This document shows, piece by piece, positions 42,981-57,662 of a stretch of DNA of 64,000 nucleotides. The translations under genes were made by a program, and so were the position numbers. The stretch covers positions 4,526,001 to 4,590,000 of the forward strand of contig NZ_WFKL01000001.1 in the NCBI RefSeq assembly GCF_009208105.1. The letters run 5' to 3'. Numbering within the stretch: the stretch's first letter is position 1; each line of letters opens with the position of its first letter. This stretch comes from Rouxiella sp. S1S-2 (GTDB lineage: Bacteria > Pseudomonadota > Gammaproteobacteria > Enterobacterales > Enterobacteriaceae). The notes beneath the pieces are model-generated. The model was not told where the DNA came from, did not search any database, and worked only from the letters and a program-made list of their open reading frames with translations.

Positions 42981-45656
42981 ATGAGCCAGCGCGGGTTAGA
43001 AGCTTTATTACGACCAAAATCAATCGCAGTCCTCGGTGCATCGGATAAGCCCGGTCGCGCCGGTTATCTGATGATGCGTAACCTGCTGGCCGGCGGTTTT
43101 AAAGGACCGGTGCTGCCGGTGACTCCTGCCTGGAAGGCCGTGTGTGGCGTATTGGCCTATCCCAACGTCGCCAGCCTGCCTATGACTCCAGATCTGGCGG
43201 TGATTTGCACCCGCGCCGACAGAAACCTTGCCCTGCTTGAGCAACTTGGCGAGCTGGGCTGTAAGACGGTGATCGTCCTTTCCTCACACCAGCAGCAGTT
43301 CGCCGAGCTGAAAAGCACCGCCCAGCGCTATGCGATGCGTCTGCTCGGCCCAAACAGTCTGGGGATTTTGGCCCCTTGGCTTGGGCTGAACGCAAGCTTT
43401 TCGCCGGTGCCTATTTTACCCGGCAAGCTGGCGTTTATTTCCCAGTCTGCCGCAGTGGCCAACACCATCCTCGACTGGGCGCAGCAGCGCTCGGTGGGCT
43501 TCTCCTACTTTATTTCACTTGGCGACAGCCTGGATATCGACGTCGACGATTTGCTAGATTTTTTAGCGCGTGACAGCAAAACCAGCGCCATTCTGCTTTA
43601 CCTTGAGCATGTGAGCGATGCGCGCCGTTTTCTCTCGGCCTCGCGTAGTGCATCACGCAATAAGCCTATTTTAGTTATTAAAAGCGGACGCAGTGCGCAG
43701 GCACAAACGTTGCTCAATAGTCCGTTAAGCCTGGATGCAGCCTATGACGCCGCGATTCAACGCGCCGGTTTGCTGCGTGTACAGGACACTCATGAACTGT
43801 TCTCGGCCGTTGAAACGCTAAGCCACATGAGGCCACTGAGAGGTGAGCGCTTACTAATCGTCAGCAACGGGGCGGCTCCAGCGGCAATGGCGTTAGATCA
43901 ACTTCTAAGTCATAACGGAAAGCTTGCCGCGTTGAGCGATGAAACATCCCAACGCCTCCGTAAACAGCTGGCGGAAAATATCGTTGTGGGGAACCCGCTA
44001 GATTTACGCGATGATGCCAGTCCTGAACTTTATAAGTCAGTGCTTACTACGCTCCTGGACAGCCAGGACTATGACGCCCTTCTGGTAATTCATGCCCCAA
44101 GTGCGGCCTCTCCGGGAACCGCTACGGCTCAACAGGTTATCGAGTCGATTCAACAACACCCACGAGGCAAGCGCGTTACGCTGCTGACCAACTGGTGCGG
44201 TGAGTTCTCTTCGGTTGAAGCACGAGGACTGTTCACTGAAGCGGGTCTGCCGACCTACCGTACGCCAGAAGGCGCGGTAACGGCGTTTATGCACATGGTT
44301 GAATATCGCCGCAACCAGAAACAGCTCAAAGAGACCCCCTCTCTGCCGCTGGATTTGAATAAAAACACCGATCGGGCACATCGCCTGATAGCAGAAGCGT
44401 TAAGCAGCGGAACCACTCGACTCGATACCCATGAAGTCAGGGCTATCTTCAAAGATTATGGCATGTCCGTGCTGCCAACCTGGATTGCTGGTGACAGCAC
44501 AGAGGCCGTCGAGATTGCCAGCCGCGTGGGTTATCCTGTGGCACTCAAACTGCGCTCACCGGACATTGACCATAACTCCGAGGTGCAGGGCGTGATGCTT
44601 TATCTGCGTACCCCTGATGAGGTGAGCCAGGCGGCGGAGGCTATTTTCCAACGCGCGAAGCGAGCATTCCCGCAGGCTCGAATTAATGGTTTGTTAGTAC
44701 AAACTATGGCTAACCGCCCTGGGGCACAAGAGCTGCGAATTGTCGTGCAATACGACGCCGTATTCGGCCCGTTGATTATGCTCGGCGAGGGGGGGATTGA
44801 GTGGCGACCGGAGCAACATGCGGTTGTCGCACTGCCGCCATTAAACATGGCACTGGCGCGCTATCTGGTTCTTCAGGGGCTAAAGAGTGGCAAAATTCGC
44901 GAACGCAATGCGCTGCGTCCTCTAGATATTCCAGCATTGAGCCACTTGCTGGTGCAGGTATCAAACCTGATTATCGATTGCCCGGAAATCAAAGAGCTGA
45001 CCATTCATCCCCTGCTGGCTTCGGGCAATGAGTTAACATTGCTCGACGTTTCACTTGAGCTTAGCGCAGACAAAAATGACCAGCAGGCGCGTTTAGCGAT
45101 TCGACCCTACCCTCAGGGTCTTGAAGAAAGAGTGACGCTGAGAGACGGCTCCCCCTGCCTGTTCCGCCCTATCCTGCCCGAAGATGAGCCTTTATTAAAA
45201 GCGTTCATCCAGAAGGTGACCAAAGAAGACCTCTATTACCGCTACTTCAGCGAGATCAATGAGTTTACGCATGAGGATTTAGCGAATATGACCCAAATCG
45301 ACTACGATCGTGAAATGGCTTTCGTGGCGGTACGCGGCCAAACGCATGAAATTGAAATTATCGGCGTCACACGAGCGATTTCAGATCCCGATAATATTGA
45401 TGCCGAGTTTTCGGTGTTGGTCCGCTCTGATCTTAAAGGGCTTGGGCTGGGTGGAAGATTGTTGTCGAAGATGATTGCCTACACCACCGAGCACGGTATT
45501 CATCGTTTGGCCGGCATCACCATGCCGAATAATCGTGGCATGTTGGCATTGGCGCGCAAGCTGGGATTTGAAGTGGACGTGCAGTTGTCGGAGGGGATCG
45601 TTAGCCTTTCCCTGCTATTGCAGGACGGACAAAATAGCCAAAAAATATCCAAATAA
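42981..45656 (+). CDS. pat: Pat (YfiQ/PatZ), protein lysine acetyltransferase
   Basis: Pat acetylates lysines of central metabolic enzymes such as acetyl-CoA synthetase. The 891-residue protein has an ADP-forming acyl-CoA-synthetase-like part (CoA-binding residues about 10-125, succinyl-CoA-ligase-like about 150-450, ATP-grasp about 470-710) and a C-terminal GNAT domain (about 725-891). The GNAT domain includes EFSVLVRSDLKGLGLGGRLLSKMIAYTTEHG with the acetyl-CoA loop. The ATP-grasp-like half is regulatory in characterised homologues. AGGAGG lies 8 nt before the ATG. Confidence 0.95.
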   Translation: MSQRGLEALLRPKSIAVLGASDKPGRAGYLMMRNLLAGGFKGPVLPVTPAWKAVCGVLAYPNVASLPMTPDLAVICTRADRNLALLEQLGELGCKTVIVLSSHQQQFAELKSTAQRYAMRLLGPNSLGILAPWLGLNASFSPVPILPGKLAFISQSAAVANTILDWAQQRSVGFSYFISLGDSLDIDVDDLLDFLARDSKTSAILLYLEHVSDARRFLSASRSASRNKPILVIKSGRSAQAQTLLNSPLSLDAAYDAAIQRAGLLRVQDTHELFSAVETLSHMRPLRGERLLIVSNGAAPAAMALDQLLSHNGKLAALSDETSQRLRKQLAENIVVGNPLDLRDDASPELYKSVLTTLLDSQDYDALLVIHAPSAASPGTATAQQVIESIQQHPRGKRVTLLTNWCGEFSSVEARGLFTEAGLPTYRTPEGAVTAFMHMVEYRRNQKQLKETPSLPLDLNKNTDRAHRLIAEALSSGTTRLDTHEVRAIFKDYGMSVLPTWIAGDSTEAVEIASRVGYPVALKLRSPDIDHNSEVQGVMLYLRTPDEVSQAAEAIFQRAKRAFPQARINGLLVQTMANRPGAQELRIVVQYDAVFGPLIMLGEGGIEWRPEQHAVVALPPLNMALARYLVLQGLKSGKIRERNALRPLDIPALSHLLVQVSNLIIDCPEIKELTIHPLLASGNELTLLDVSLELSADKNDQQARLAIRPYPQGLEERVTLRDGSPCLFRPILPEDEPLLKAFIQKVTKEDLYYRYFSEINEFTHEDLANMTQIDYDREMAFVAVRGQTHEIEIIGVTRAISDPDNIDAEFSVLVRSDLKGLGLGGRLLSKMIAYTTEHGIHRLAGITMPNNRGMLALARKLGFEVDVQLSEGIVSLSLLLQDGQNSQKISK

Positions 45657-45834
45657 AACGATTTTAATCTGTAGTTTTTAAGATTTAATGATGCAGCGTT
45701 ACAGATTTAAGACGGCCTCAAAGGCAAAACTTGCGCACATCGGATGAGACTAATGGTATTATCGACCGATTGTGCGGTCTGTTTTGTCTATGAGTGCCGC
45801 AATTGCCATTCATTAAAGAGAGAAGAAGCGCACT

Positions 45835-47193
45835 GTGATGTTGTCTAAATTCAAACGAAATAAACATCAACAACATCTTGCTCAACTGCCTAAACTCCCC
45901 CAATCGGTTGATGCTGTACAGACTCTGTACAGCGCCACAGATTTCCGTTCGACGCTGCTCGAGGTCATCGCTAACGCCACCCAACGGATTTATCTGGTTG
46001 CTCTGTATCTGGAGAATGATGACGGTGGGCGAGATGTGTTATCAGCACTGTATGAAGCCAAGCGCCAGCGCCCTGAGCTAGAAGTTTGCGTGCTGGTTGA
46101 CTGGCACCGTGCTCAGCGAGGTCGCATCGGTGCAGCAGCAACCAATACCAATGCTGACTGGTATTGCCGAATGGCCAGAGAGAATCCTGATGTAGCAGTA
46201 CCCGTTTACGGCGTGCCGGTAAACACTCGTGAGGCGCTGGGTGTGTTGCATCTCAAGGGTTATATTGTAGATGACCGCGTTATTTATAGCGGTGCAAGCC
46301 TGAATGACGTTTATCTACATCGTCACGATAAATACCGCTATGATCGCTATCACCTACTGAGCAATGCCGCGCTGGCCGATACCATGGTCAACTATATTCA
46401 AAAGTCTTTGCTTAGCGCCAGTGCGGTTCAACGTCTGGATCGTGAAGATCGTCCAAAAAGTCCAGAGATCAAAAACGAGACCCGCCAATTCCGCCAGACT
46501 TTGCGAGACTGTGGCTATCATTTTCAGGATGCGGCCTCCGAGAACGAACTGGCGGTTACGCCGATGGTTGGCCTGGGTAAGCAAAACGAGCTGAACCGTA
46601 CCATCTATCATTTGATGGCCAGCACCGATGAAAAACTGACGCTTTGTACGCCATATTTTAATATGCCTGCCCTGCTGGCCCGAAATATTATGGGACTTCT
46701 GCGTCGTGGCAAGCAGGTTGAAATTATCGTCGGCGATAAAACGGCAAATGATTTTTATATTCCCCAGGATCAGCCTTTTAAAATTATCGGCGCTCTGCCT
46801 TATCTGTATGAAATAAACTTGCGTCGTTTTCTTGGCCGTCTGCAACGTTTTATCGACAGCGGACAACTTATTGTTCGACTGTGGAAAGATGGTGAAAATA
46901 GTTACCATCTCAAAGGCATTTGGGTCGACGATCGCTGGCAGTTAATTACCGGTAATAATCTCAACCCGCGCGCCTGGCGGCTTGATCTTGAAAACGCAAT
47001 CCTTATTCACGACCCTAATAAGGAGATGCTGATACAGCGCCAGAAAGAGCTGGATAATATTCGTGAACACACCGAAGTTGTCTCGCACTATATGGAACTT
47101 GAAAGCATTCCTAATTATCCGGTGAAAGTACGTAAGCTCATCCGCCGTTTGCGACGTATTCGAATTGACCGCTTAATCAGCCGTATACTGTAA
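45835..47193 (+). CDS. pssA: Phosphatidylserine synthase
   Basis: PssA joins CDP-diacylglycerol and serine to form phosphatidylserine, the precursor of phosphatidylethanolamine. The 452-residue protein belongs to the phospholipase D superfamily, with two HKD motifs: HLKGYIVDD (about residue 139) and HLKGIWVDD (about residue 357). The match to E. coli PssA (451 residues) runs throughout. The very basic C-terminus (RKLIRRLRRIRIDRLISRIL) fits its association with the membrane and ribosomes. The 45657-45834 gap before it holds no visible gene. Confidence 0.97.
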   Translation: MMLSKFKRNKHQQHLAQLPKLPQSVDAVQTLYSATDFRSTLLEVIANATQRIYLVALYLENDDGGRDVLSALYEAKRQRPELEVCVLVDWHRAQRGRIGAAATNTNADWYCRMARENPDVAVPVYGVPVNTREALGVLHLKGYIVDDRVIYSGASLNDVYLHRHDKYRYDRYHLLSNAALADTMVNYIQKSLLSASAVQRLDREDRPKSPEIKNETRQFRQTLRDCGYHFQDAASENELAVTPMVGLGKQNELNRTIYHLMASTDEKLTLCTPYFNMPALLARNIMGLLRRGKQVEIIVGDKTANDFYIPQDQPFKIIGALPYLYEINLRRFLGRLQRFIDSGQLIVRLWKDGENSYHLKGIWVDDRWQLITGNNLNPRAWRLDLENAILIHDPNKEMLIQRQKELDNIREHTEVVSHYMELESIPNYPVKVRKLIRRLRRIRIDRLISRIL

Positions 47194-47205
47194 TTCGCTA
47201 TACTT

Positions 47206-47235
47206 AAAGCCTGGGCATGGCCCCAGGCTTTTTTT
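47206..47235 (+). terminator. pssA terminator
   Basis: Stem AAGCCTGGG/CCCAGGCTT with a 6-7-nt loop and TTTTT after it. Confidence 0.9.
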
Positions 47236-47275
47236 ATGCTATTTTTATGGCTAACACGTCAAGGAACGTCACCCA

Positions 47276-47611
47276 ATGCGGATACTTTTACCTGTTGCTA
47301 TCGGGCCGTTGCTTATTTGCAGCGGATGCAGTCACTGAGCTAATGACAACTGGACGGGTAAGGACAAGGCTGAACACTTTGTTGCGTCTGCGGCCCTTGC
47401 TGCTGCAGGCACTGCTTATGCGAACAATCAGGGATGGAATTCGGCACAAAGCCGCGCATTCGGACTGATGTTTTCCGTGGGATTAGGCGCAGGAAAAGAA
47501 TTATACGACAGTCGTGAAGCAGGCAGTAGCTGGAGTTGGAAAGACTTTATCTGGGACATTGCCGGCGCTGCCGCTGGATATAGCGCGTATCAGCTGATGT
47601 GTCACAATTAG
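47276..47611 (+). pseudogene. yfiM: yfiM lipoprotein gene broken by one in-frame TGA
   Basis: Translating from ATG 47276 gives a signal sequence MRILLPVAIGPLLICSGCSH and then TGA at codon 21 (47336-47338). The same frame continues with [24 protein letters not shown] and on to a TAG at 47611 without another stop, 112 codons in all. This matches E. coli YfiM, also placed between pssA and kgtP, in size and in the [18 protein letters not shown] and [14 protein letters not shown] blocks. No frameshift is seen and no in-frame restart with an RBS follows the stop. A nonsense mutation, a sequencing error or stop read-through are all possible. Function of YfiM is unknown. Confidence 0.85.
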
Positions 47612-47647
47612 GGCCTCCGCAGAGACCCTTCCCCTGCCTGGATTCAG

Positions 47648-48946
47648 CTATAGCTGAATTTCTTTGCCCTTAGCGTGCAAACGTATTGAGACAATAAAGG
47701 CTATCAGGCACATTCCAGAAACATACCAGAAAAAGACTTCCTCCATATTCCACGATTTAAAACTCAACGCGACATATTCTGCCGATCCACCAAATACGGC
47801 GTTAGCAACGGCATAGGATAATCCCACCCCAAGTGCACGGACTTCAGCAGGAAACATTTCAGCTTTTAGCAGGCCACTAATAGAGGTATAGAACGTTACG
47901 ATCGCCAAGGCAATAACAATTAAAGTAAAGGCTAAATAAGGATTAGTGACGTTTTGCAGAGTATAAAGAATAGGAATGGTCAGCAACGTTGCGAAGCCTG
48001 AAAATATCAGCATTGAATTTCTACGTCCTATTTTATCGGACAACGCACCCACTATTGGCTGAAGTAGCATAAATATGAATAGTGCCAAAGTCATTAATCC
48101 ACTTGCCGTTTTAGTCTCCATTCCGGCAGTATTCACTAGGTATTTCTGCATATATGTGGTGAAAGTATAGAAGCTTAATGAACCGCCTGCGGTGAAACCC
48201 AACACCATAAGGAAAGCTTTTTTATGTTTCCAAAGGCCCGAAAGACTCCCGGCGTCTTTACGCGCCCGCGTTTTTGCATCTGAGGTTTCATTGAGTGAGC
48301 GGCGTAAGAACAGTGCTACTACGGCCAAAACGGCACCCAGAGCGAATGGAATACGCCATCCCCAGGCTCTTAATTCGTCGCCGGAGAGGATTTGTTGCAG
48401 GCCAACCAGCACCAATAATGCCAGAAGCTGACCACCAATCAGGGTAACGTACTGGAAAGAGGCGAAAAATCCGCGACGCCCTTTAATGGCAACCTCACTC
48501 ATGTAGGTCGCACTGGTACCGTATTCTCCTCCCACGGAAAGCCCCTGAAACAAACGCGCAAACAGCAGTAAGGCCGGTGCCCAAGCGCCAATCGTTTCAT
48601 AGGTCGGCAGACAGGCAATGACCAACGATCCGGCGCACATCATGCATACCGAGATTAACATTGAGTTCTTTCGGCCGTGTTTGTCTGCGATGTATCCAAA
48701 TAACCAGCCGCCGATCGGTCGCATAAAGAATCCTGCGGCAAATACGCCTGCCGTTTGTAGCAGTTGAGTGGTGCTATTTCCACTCGGGAAGAACGATGCG
48801 GCAAAGTAGATCGAGCAGAATGAATAGACATAAAAATCGAACCACTCGACTAAATTGCCTGAGGATGCGCCTACGATGGCGAATATTCGGTTCTTTTTAT
48901 CTTTATCCGCCATTTCCTGCGAAGTTGAACGAGATATTTCTGTCAT
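47648..48946 (-). CDS. kgtP: KgtP, alpha-ketoglutarate:H+ symporter (MFS)
   Basis: KgtP imports 2-oxoglutarate. The start at 48946, with GGAG upstream, gives 432 residues, the same as E. coli KgtP; the frame stays open for 23 more codons without a good RBS. About 12 transmembrane segments are present. Signature parts are [39 protein letters not shown] (loop 2-3), [21 protein letters not shown] and the loop 8-9 [10 protein letters not shown]. It converges on yfiM and is separated from the rrn operon end by a 170-bp gap. Confidence 0.96.
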   Translation of the reverse strand: MTEISRSTSQEMADKDKKNRIFAIVGASSGNLVEWFDFYVYSFCSIYFAASFFPSGNSTTQLLQTAGVFAAGFFMRPIGGWLFGYIADKHGRKNSMLISVCMMCAGSLVIACLPTYETIGAWAPALLLFARLFQGLSVGGEYGTSATYMSEVAIKGRRGFFASFQYVTLIGGQLLALLVLVGLQQILSGDELRAWGWRIPFALGAVLAVVALFLRRSLNETSDAKTRARKDAGSLSGLWKHKKAFLMVLGFTAGGSLSFYTFTTYMQKYLVNTAGMETKTASGLMTLALFIFMLLQPIVGALSDKIGRRNSMLIFSGFATLLTIPILYTLQNVTNPYLAFTLIVIALAIVTFYTSISGLLKAEMFPAEVRALGVGLSYAVANAVFGGSAEYVALSFKSWNMEEVFFWYVSGMCLIAFIVSIRLHAKGKEIQL

Positions 48947-49113
48947 TTTTATTTTCTCCTGCGAAGTGCAACCCAAAGGTGCGGTCTTATATGATTTTTT
49001 ATGCAATCTGAGCATTTAGTTAAGCAGAAAATAGGGGACAGGTGCGAGAGTTAATGCTTATTTATCAATTTGAATGAGTGATTTGTGAACTGTGGGATAT
49101 ATAAACCAGACGC

Positions 49114-49150
49114 AAAAAGGCCCCTGTCGTCAGACAGGGGCCCGCTTTTC
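49114..49150 (-). terminator. Second rrn terminator
   Basis: Stem GGCCCCTGTC/GACAGGGGCC with a 4-nt loop; the minus-strand transcript ends in TTTTTGCG. It lies about 90 bp beyond the 5S gene. Confidence 0.88.
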
Positions 49151-49195
49151 GTGGCAGTTGACCCGGATTTTCGCCCTTTTACACACGCCCCAAAC

Positions 49196-49229
49196 AAAAA
49201 AACCCCAGTCTTTCGACTGAGGTTTTTCC
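49196..49229 (-). terminator. First rrn terminator (T1-like)
   Basis: On minus: AAAAACCTCAGTC pairs with GACTGGGGTTTTT around GAAA; T-rich tail. It begins 10 bp after the 5S 3' end and resembles E. coli rrn T1. Confidence 0.92.
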
Positions 49230-49238
49230 GTTTATTTG

Positions 49239-49358
49239 ATGCCTGGCAGTTCCCTACTCTCGCATGGGGAGACCCCACACTACCATCGGCGCTACGGCGT
49301 TTCACTTCTGAGTTCGGCATGGGGTCAGGTGGGACCACCGCGCTACTGCCGCCAGGCA
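49239..49358 (-). rRNA. rrf: 5S ribosomal RNA
   Basis: The minus strand reads TGCCTGGCGGCAGTAGCGCG at the start and ends CTGCCAGGCAT, with the two ends pairing as helix I. The 120-nt length is the enterobacterial size. It is the last gene of the operon. Confidence 0.98.
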
Positions 49359-49481
49359 AATTCGTTTTATTCTAACCGCTTTCCCCATTACTCAGGGTAA
49401 GCCATCAGAACCAATCTTTGAACAAGCTGATTTCATTGAAACCTAAGTCTTTGTGTCTCTCTAAAACACCTTCGGTGTTGT

Positions 49482-52389
<2,908 letters not shown>

Positions 52390-52525
52390 TCACAACCCGA
52401 AGGTGTCTTGCGACGCCCGTTCGTGCTGCGATTATTTGAGAGACTCTAATACAGGTGTTCATAACTCAGTACTTCTACGGAGAGTTATGTTCAGCTGTAT
52501 CGTTTCAATTTTTCAGCTTGTTCCA

Positions 52526-52540
52526 GATTGTTAAAGAGCA
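52526..52540 (-). promoter_or_regulatory. boxA antitermination element in the 16S-23S spacer
   Basis: The minus strand reads TGCTCTTTAACAATC, the Nus/boxA element that keeps polymerase processive before 23S. Confidence 0.85.
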
Positions 52541-52629
52541 ATATCTTAAACACGACTCGTTAAAGTCATCTTTAAGATAATTTCTGACCTGCACGGTCAG
52601 ACTGATAACGACTTTCACGCGTTATCGGA

Positions 52630-52705
52630 TGGCGTCCCCAAGGGGATTCGAACCCCTGTTACAGCCGTGAAAGGGCAGTGTCCTAGGCCTCTAGACGATG
52701 GGGAC
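52630..52705 (-). tRNA. gltT: tRNA-Glu (TTC) in the 16S-23S spacer
   Basis: The 76-nt gene runs 52705 to 52630, from GTCCCCATCGTCTAGAGGCC through anticodon loop CTTTCAC (anticodon TTC) to CCCCTTGGGGACGCCA with encoded CCA. The acceptor stem is fully paired, including A7-T66. In the anticodon stem, position 28 is T and position 42 is T, a U-U mismatch where E. coli has C-G. A single tRNA-Glu spacer matches the rrnG/B/C/E type, and the clpB neighbour matches E. coli rrnG. Confidence 0.97.
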
Positions 52706-52891
52706 ACGGAAATTGCTTAGCAAATCACTGATTTGCTATTTCCGTGTAAAGGCGAGAATTTGCTATGCAAATTCAAGCGACCGATGTTTTAACATCTCGG
52801 TAGCTTCATACGCCTTTAACGAATGGGTGCTCTTGCTCATTTACATCTATCAGACAATCTGTGTGGACACTGCACAATGCGTATCTTTAGG

Positions 52892-54434
<1,543 letters not shown>

Positions 54435-54600
54435 AAAGTTCGATTTGCTGAAACAAGTTCAGCGATGCTCAAAGTTACTTCACATCATTCATAATGAATT
54501 ACTGCTTGGTCACTCTAAGACTTGGCATTGCTGCCTTGATATTCTGTTGCCACCGAAGTGGCTGATATCGTCTTGTGAGTGCCCACACAGATTGTCTGAT

Positions 54601-54616
54601 AAATTGTTAAAGAGCA
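54601..54616 (-). promoter_or_regulatory. boxA in the rrn leader
   Basis: The minus strand reads TGCTCTTTAACAATTT, about 40 bp after the P2 start, followed by the RNase III stem sequence. The rest of 54435-54958 is leader, promoters and the clpB terminator; no gene is visible. Confidence 0.88.
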
Positions 54617-54655
54617 GTGAGTTACGCGCTTTCGCTTGCTAACTCGAGGTGGCGT

Positions 54656-54683
54656 ATACTACGCTTTCCTCATTTAATGTCAA
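54656..54683 (-). promoter_or_regulatory. rrn P2 promoter
   Basis: TTGACA (54683-54678 on minus) and TAGTAT (54661-54656) with a 16-bp spacer and a GC-rich discriminator ACGCC, as in rRNA promoters. Confidence 0.75.
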
Positions 54684-54774
54684 CCGATTATTTTATCAAT
54701 CAACATCATTTTTAATTCTTCCCGACTCGTTCACACCGCGTTGCTGCTGCGTTGTTCCCTGTCGTTGGAGCGGC

Positions 54775-54802
54775 ATTATAGGGAGTTTTTGTGGAGCCGC
54801 AA
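54775..54802 (-). promoter_or_regulatory. rrn P1 promoter
   Basis: TTGCGG (54802-54797 on minus) and TATAAT (54780-54775) with a 16-bp spacer; discriminator GCCGCTCC; AT-rich UP-element-like DNA upstream. It lies about 120 bp before P2, the usual P1-P2 distance. Confidence 0.82.
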
Positions 54803-54875
54803 GCCTTTATTCGAAATAAATTACCAACCGCTCATTAATTCAACAAATCTTATTGTTTAGGATAATAAATCAACA

Positions 54876-54911
54876 AAAAAGGGGACGAATTGTGATTCGG
54901 TCCCCTTTTAA
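54876..54911 (-). terminator. clpB terminator
   Basis: Stem AAAAGGGGACCGAAT with its complement, a 4-nt loop, then TTTTTTG on minus. It lies about 50 bp after the clpB stop and before rrn P1. Confidence 0.9.
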
Positions 54912-54958
54912 TCATGACTTACTCAGGTTCTTTTACCTGAGTACGCCTGACTATTGTA

Positions 54959-57532
54959 TTACTGTTTAGCCACTATATGGTCGTTCTCTACATCTATAGT
55001 GATAGGTTTACCTGGTATCAGCTTGCCTGAGAGGATTTGCTGAGCCAGCGGATTTTCGATTTCCTGCTGGATGGCGCGTTTAAGAGGACGTGCACCGTAT
55101 ACCGGATCAAATCCGGTATTGCCAAGCAGCTCCAGTGCAGCGTCAGTAAGATGCGCACTGTAGCCCCGCTCTTCCAAACGTTTATACAAACGCTGCAGCT
55201 GGATTTCAGCAATATGCTTAATATGCGCATGACCCAGCGGATGGAAGACCACCACCTCATCTATACGGTTGATGAATTCAGGACGGAAGTTCTGAGTAAC
55301 CACTTCCATTACTGATTCCTTCATCTGCGCATAGGTCGCTTCACCAAAATGCTGCTGGATAACGTCAGACCCCAAGTTAGAAGTCATGATCACCACAGTG
55401 TTGCGGAAATCAACGGTACGGCCCTGACCATCGGTTAAACGTCCGTCGTCCAAAACCTGAAGAAGAATATTAAACACATCAGGATGTGCCTTCTCAACTT
55501 CATCAAGCAGAATAACGGAGTAAGGACGACGACGAACTGCCTCAGTCAAATAGCCGCCCTCTTCATAACCCACATAGCCAGGAGGTGCACCCACCAGCCG
55601 AGATACAGAGTGTTTCTCCATAAACTCCGACATGTCGATTCGTACCATCGCGTCGTCGCTGTTAAACAGGAACGTCGCCAGCGCTTTACACAGTTCCGTT
55701 TTACCGACGCCCGTTGGCCCAAGGAACAGGAATGAACCAATCGGACGGTTAGGATCGGATAATCCTGCACGACTGCGGCGGATTGCATTCGATACAGCTT
55801 CAACCGCTTCATTCTGGCCAATGACACGCTTATGAAGATCGTCTTCCATGCGCAGCAGCTTTTCACGCTCACTTTCCAGCATTCTCGCCACTGGAATACC
55901 GGTCCAGCGCGCCAGTACGTCGGCAATTTCAACGTCGGTCACGCGGTTACGCAGCAGCTTGATCGATTTACCTTCAGCCTGGGTTGCCGCCGCGAGCTGT
56001 TTCTCAAGCTCCGGTATCTTACCGTACTGCAGCTCAGACATCCGACCGAGGTCACCGATGCGACGCGCCTGTTCAAGCGTAATTTTAGCCTGCTCAAGCT
56101 CGGCTTTAATGTTCTGCGTGCCGGTCAAAGAGGCTTTTTCAGCTTTCCACTCTTCATCAAGCCCGGAATATTCCCGCTCTTTCTGATCGAGTTCGGTAGT
56201 GATCATTTCAAGACGCTTGATGCTGGCGTCATCCGACTCTTTCTTTAATGCCTGTTGTTCAAGCTTCAACTGAATGATACGACGGTCCAGGCGATCCAGA
56301 GATTCTGGCTTGGAATCCATCTGCATACGAATGCTCGATGCCGCTTCATCTATAAGGTCGATAGCCTTGTCAGGCAACTGACGATCGGAAATGTAGCGGT
56401 GGGAGAGCGTCGCTGCCGCCACAATAGCCGGGTCAGTTATCTGAACGTGGTGATGTAGCTCATAGCGCTCTTTCAAGCCGCGCAGAATCGCAATGGTGTC
56501 TTCAACAGAAGGCTCTGCCACAAATACTTTCTGGAAACGACGTTCTAACGCTGCATCCTTTTCAATAAACTGGCGATACTCGTTCAGCGTCGTTGCGCCG
56601 ACGCAGTGCAGTTCACCACGAGCAAGCGCAGGCTTAAGCATGTTGCCCGCATCCATTGCGCCGTCGGCTTTACCGGCACCCACCATGGTGTGCAGTTCAT
56701 CGATAAACAGAATGACGTTACCTTCCTGCTTGGCGAGGTCGTTGAGCACGCCTTTCAGACGCTCTTCAAACTCACCACGGTATTTGGCACCCGCCACCAG
56801 CGCACCCATGTCCAGGGACAGCACGCGCTTGTTTTTCAGACCTTCAGGCACTTCACCATTAATAATGCGCTGAGCCAGACCTTCGGCAATGGCCGTTTTA
56901 CCCACGCCGGGTTCACCGATTAATACCGGATTGTTTTTAGTACGGCGCTGCAGAACCTGAATGGTACGACGAATTTCTTCATCACGGCCAATCACCGGAT
57001 CGAGCTTGCCCTGTTCGGCGCGCTCGGTCAGGTCAATGGTGAATTTCTTCAAAGCCTGACGTGAATCTTCGGCTCCCTGGTCATCCACTTTGTCACCACC
57101 TCGCATTTGATCGATAGCCGCGTTGATTTTATCTACGGTAGCGCCGCTGGCCTTCAACAGGTCAGTCAATACGCCACGGTCTTTTAATGCCGCCAGAATA
57201 AAGAGCTCTGACGAGATGAACTTATCAGCACGCTGCTGGGATAATTTGTCACAGAGATTTAAAACACGAACCAGTTCACTTGATGGTTGAACATCACCCC
57301 CGGTTCCTTCAACTTGCGATAAACGCCCCAATGCCTGTTCGACGTCCGTACGAACTCGCTGAGCGTCAACGCCCGCAGAGGTCAATAAAGGACGAACAGT
57401 TCCCCCTTCCTGCGTGAGCAAAGCGCTCATCAGGTGGACAGGTTCGATAAATTGGTTGTCGCGCCCGAGTGCGAGTGACTGGGCATCGGCGAGGGCAAGC
57501 TGGAATTTGCTGGTAAGACGATCCAGACGCAT
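54959..57532 (-). CDS. clpB: ClpB disaggregase
   Basis: ClpB pulls proteins out of aggregates together with DnaK. The start at 57532, with GGAGG upstream, gives 857 residues, the E. coli length. The N-domain (1-145) is followed by NBD1 with Walker [10 protein letters not shown] and Walker [10 protein letters not shown], a coiled-coil middle domain (about 400-525: [12 protein letters not shown]..., [13 protein letters not shown]), and NBD2 with GPTGVGKTE and [15 protein letters not shown] sigma-32 promoter lies upstream. Confidence 0.98.
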   Translation of the reverse strand: MRLDRLTSKFQLALADAQSLALGRDNQFIEPVHLMSALLTQEGGTVRPLLTSAGVDAQRVRTDVEQALGRLSQVEGTGGDVQPSSELVRVLNLCDKLSQQRADKFISSELFILAALKDRGVLTDLLKASGATVDKINAAIDQMRGGDKVDDQGAEDSRQALKKFTIDLTERAEQGKLDPVIGRDEEIRRTIQVLQRRTKNNPVLIGEPGVGKTAIAEGLAQRIINGEVPEGLKNKRVLSLDMGALVAGAKYRGEFEERLKGVLNDLAKQEGNVILFIDELHTMVGAGKADGAMDAGNMLKPALARGELHCVGATTLNEYRQFIEKDAALERRFQKVFVAEPSVEDTIAILRGLKERYELHHHVQITDPAIVAAATLSHRYISDRQLPDKAIDLIDEAASSIRMQMDSKPESLDRLDRRIIQLKLEQQALKKESDDASIKRLEMITTELDQKEREYSGLDEEWKAEKASLTGTQNIKAELEQAKITLEQARRIGDLGRMSELQYGKIPELEKQLAAATQAEGKSIKLLRNRVTDVEIADVLARWTGIPVARMLESEREKLLRMEDDLHKRVIGQNEAVEAVSNAIRRSRAGLSDPNRPIGSFLFLGPTGVGKTELCKALATFLFNSDDAMVRIDMSEFMEKHSVSRLVGAPPGYVGYEEGGYLTEAVRRRPYSVILLDEVEKAHPDVFNILLQVLDDGRLTDGQGRTVDFRNTVVIMTSNLGSDVIQQHFGEATYAQMKESVMEVVTQNFRPEFINRIDEVVVFHPLGHAHIKHIAEIQLQRLYKRLEERGYSAHLTDAALELLGNTGFDPVYGARPLKRAIQQEIENPLAQQILSGKLIPGKPITIDVENDHIVAKQ

Positions 57533-57570
57533 AACACCTCCAATACTGAACAAAATTGCTACTGGAGATT

Positions 57571-57598
57571 AGATGAGGTCATCCCTCACGATTTCAAG
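57571..57598 (-). promoter_or_regulatory. Sigma-32 heat-shock promoter of clpB
   Basis: On minus, CTTGAA (57598-57593) and CCTCATCT (57578-57571) are separated by 14 bp, close to the RpoH consensus (CTTGAA / CCCCATNT). The same element precedes clpB in E. coli. Confidence 0.85.
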
Positions 57599-57662
57599 GT
57601 TACTTTGTCAGTATATTATGAGTACAACGTTATGCGTTGTTGGATCGTCTTGATTTAGTAGG

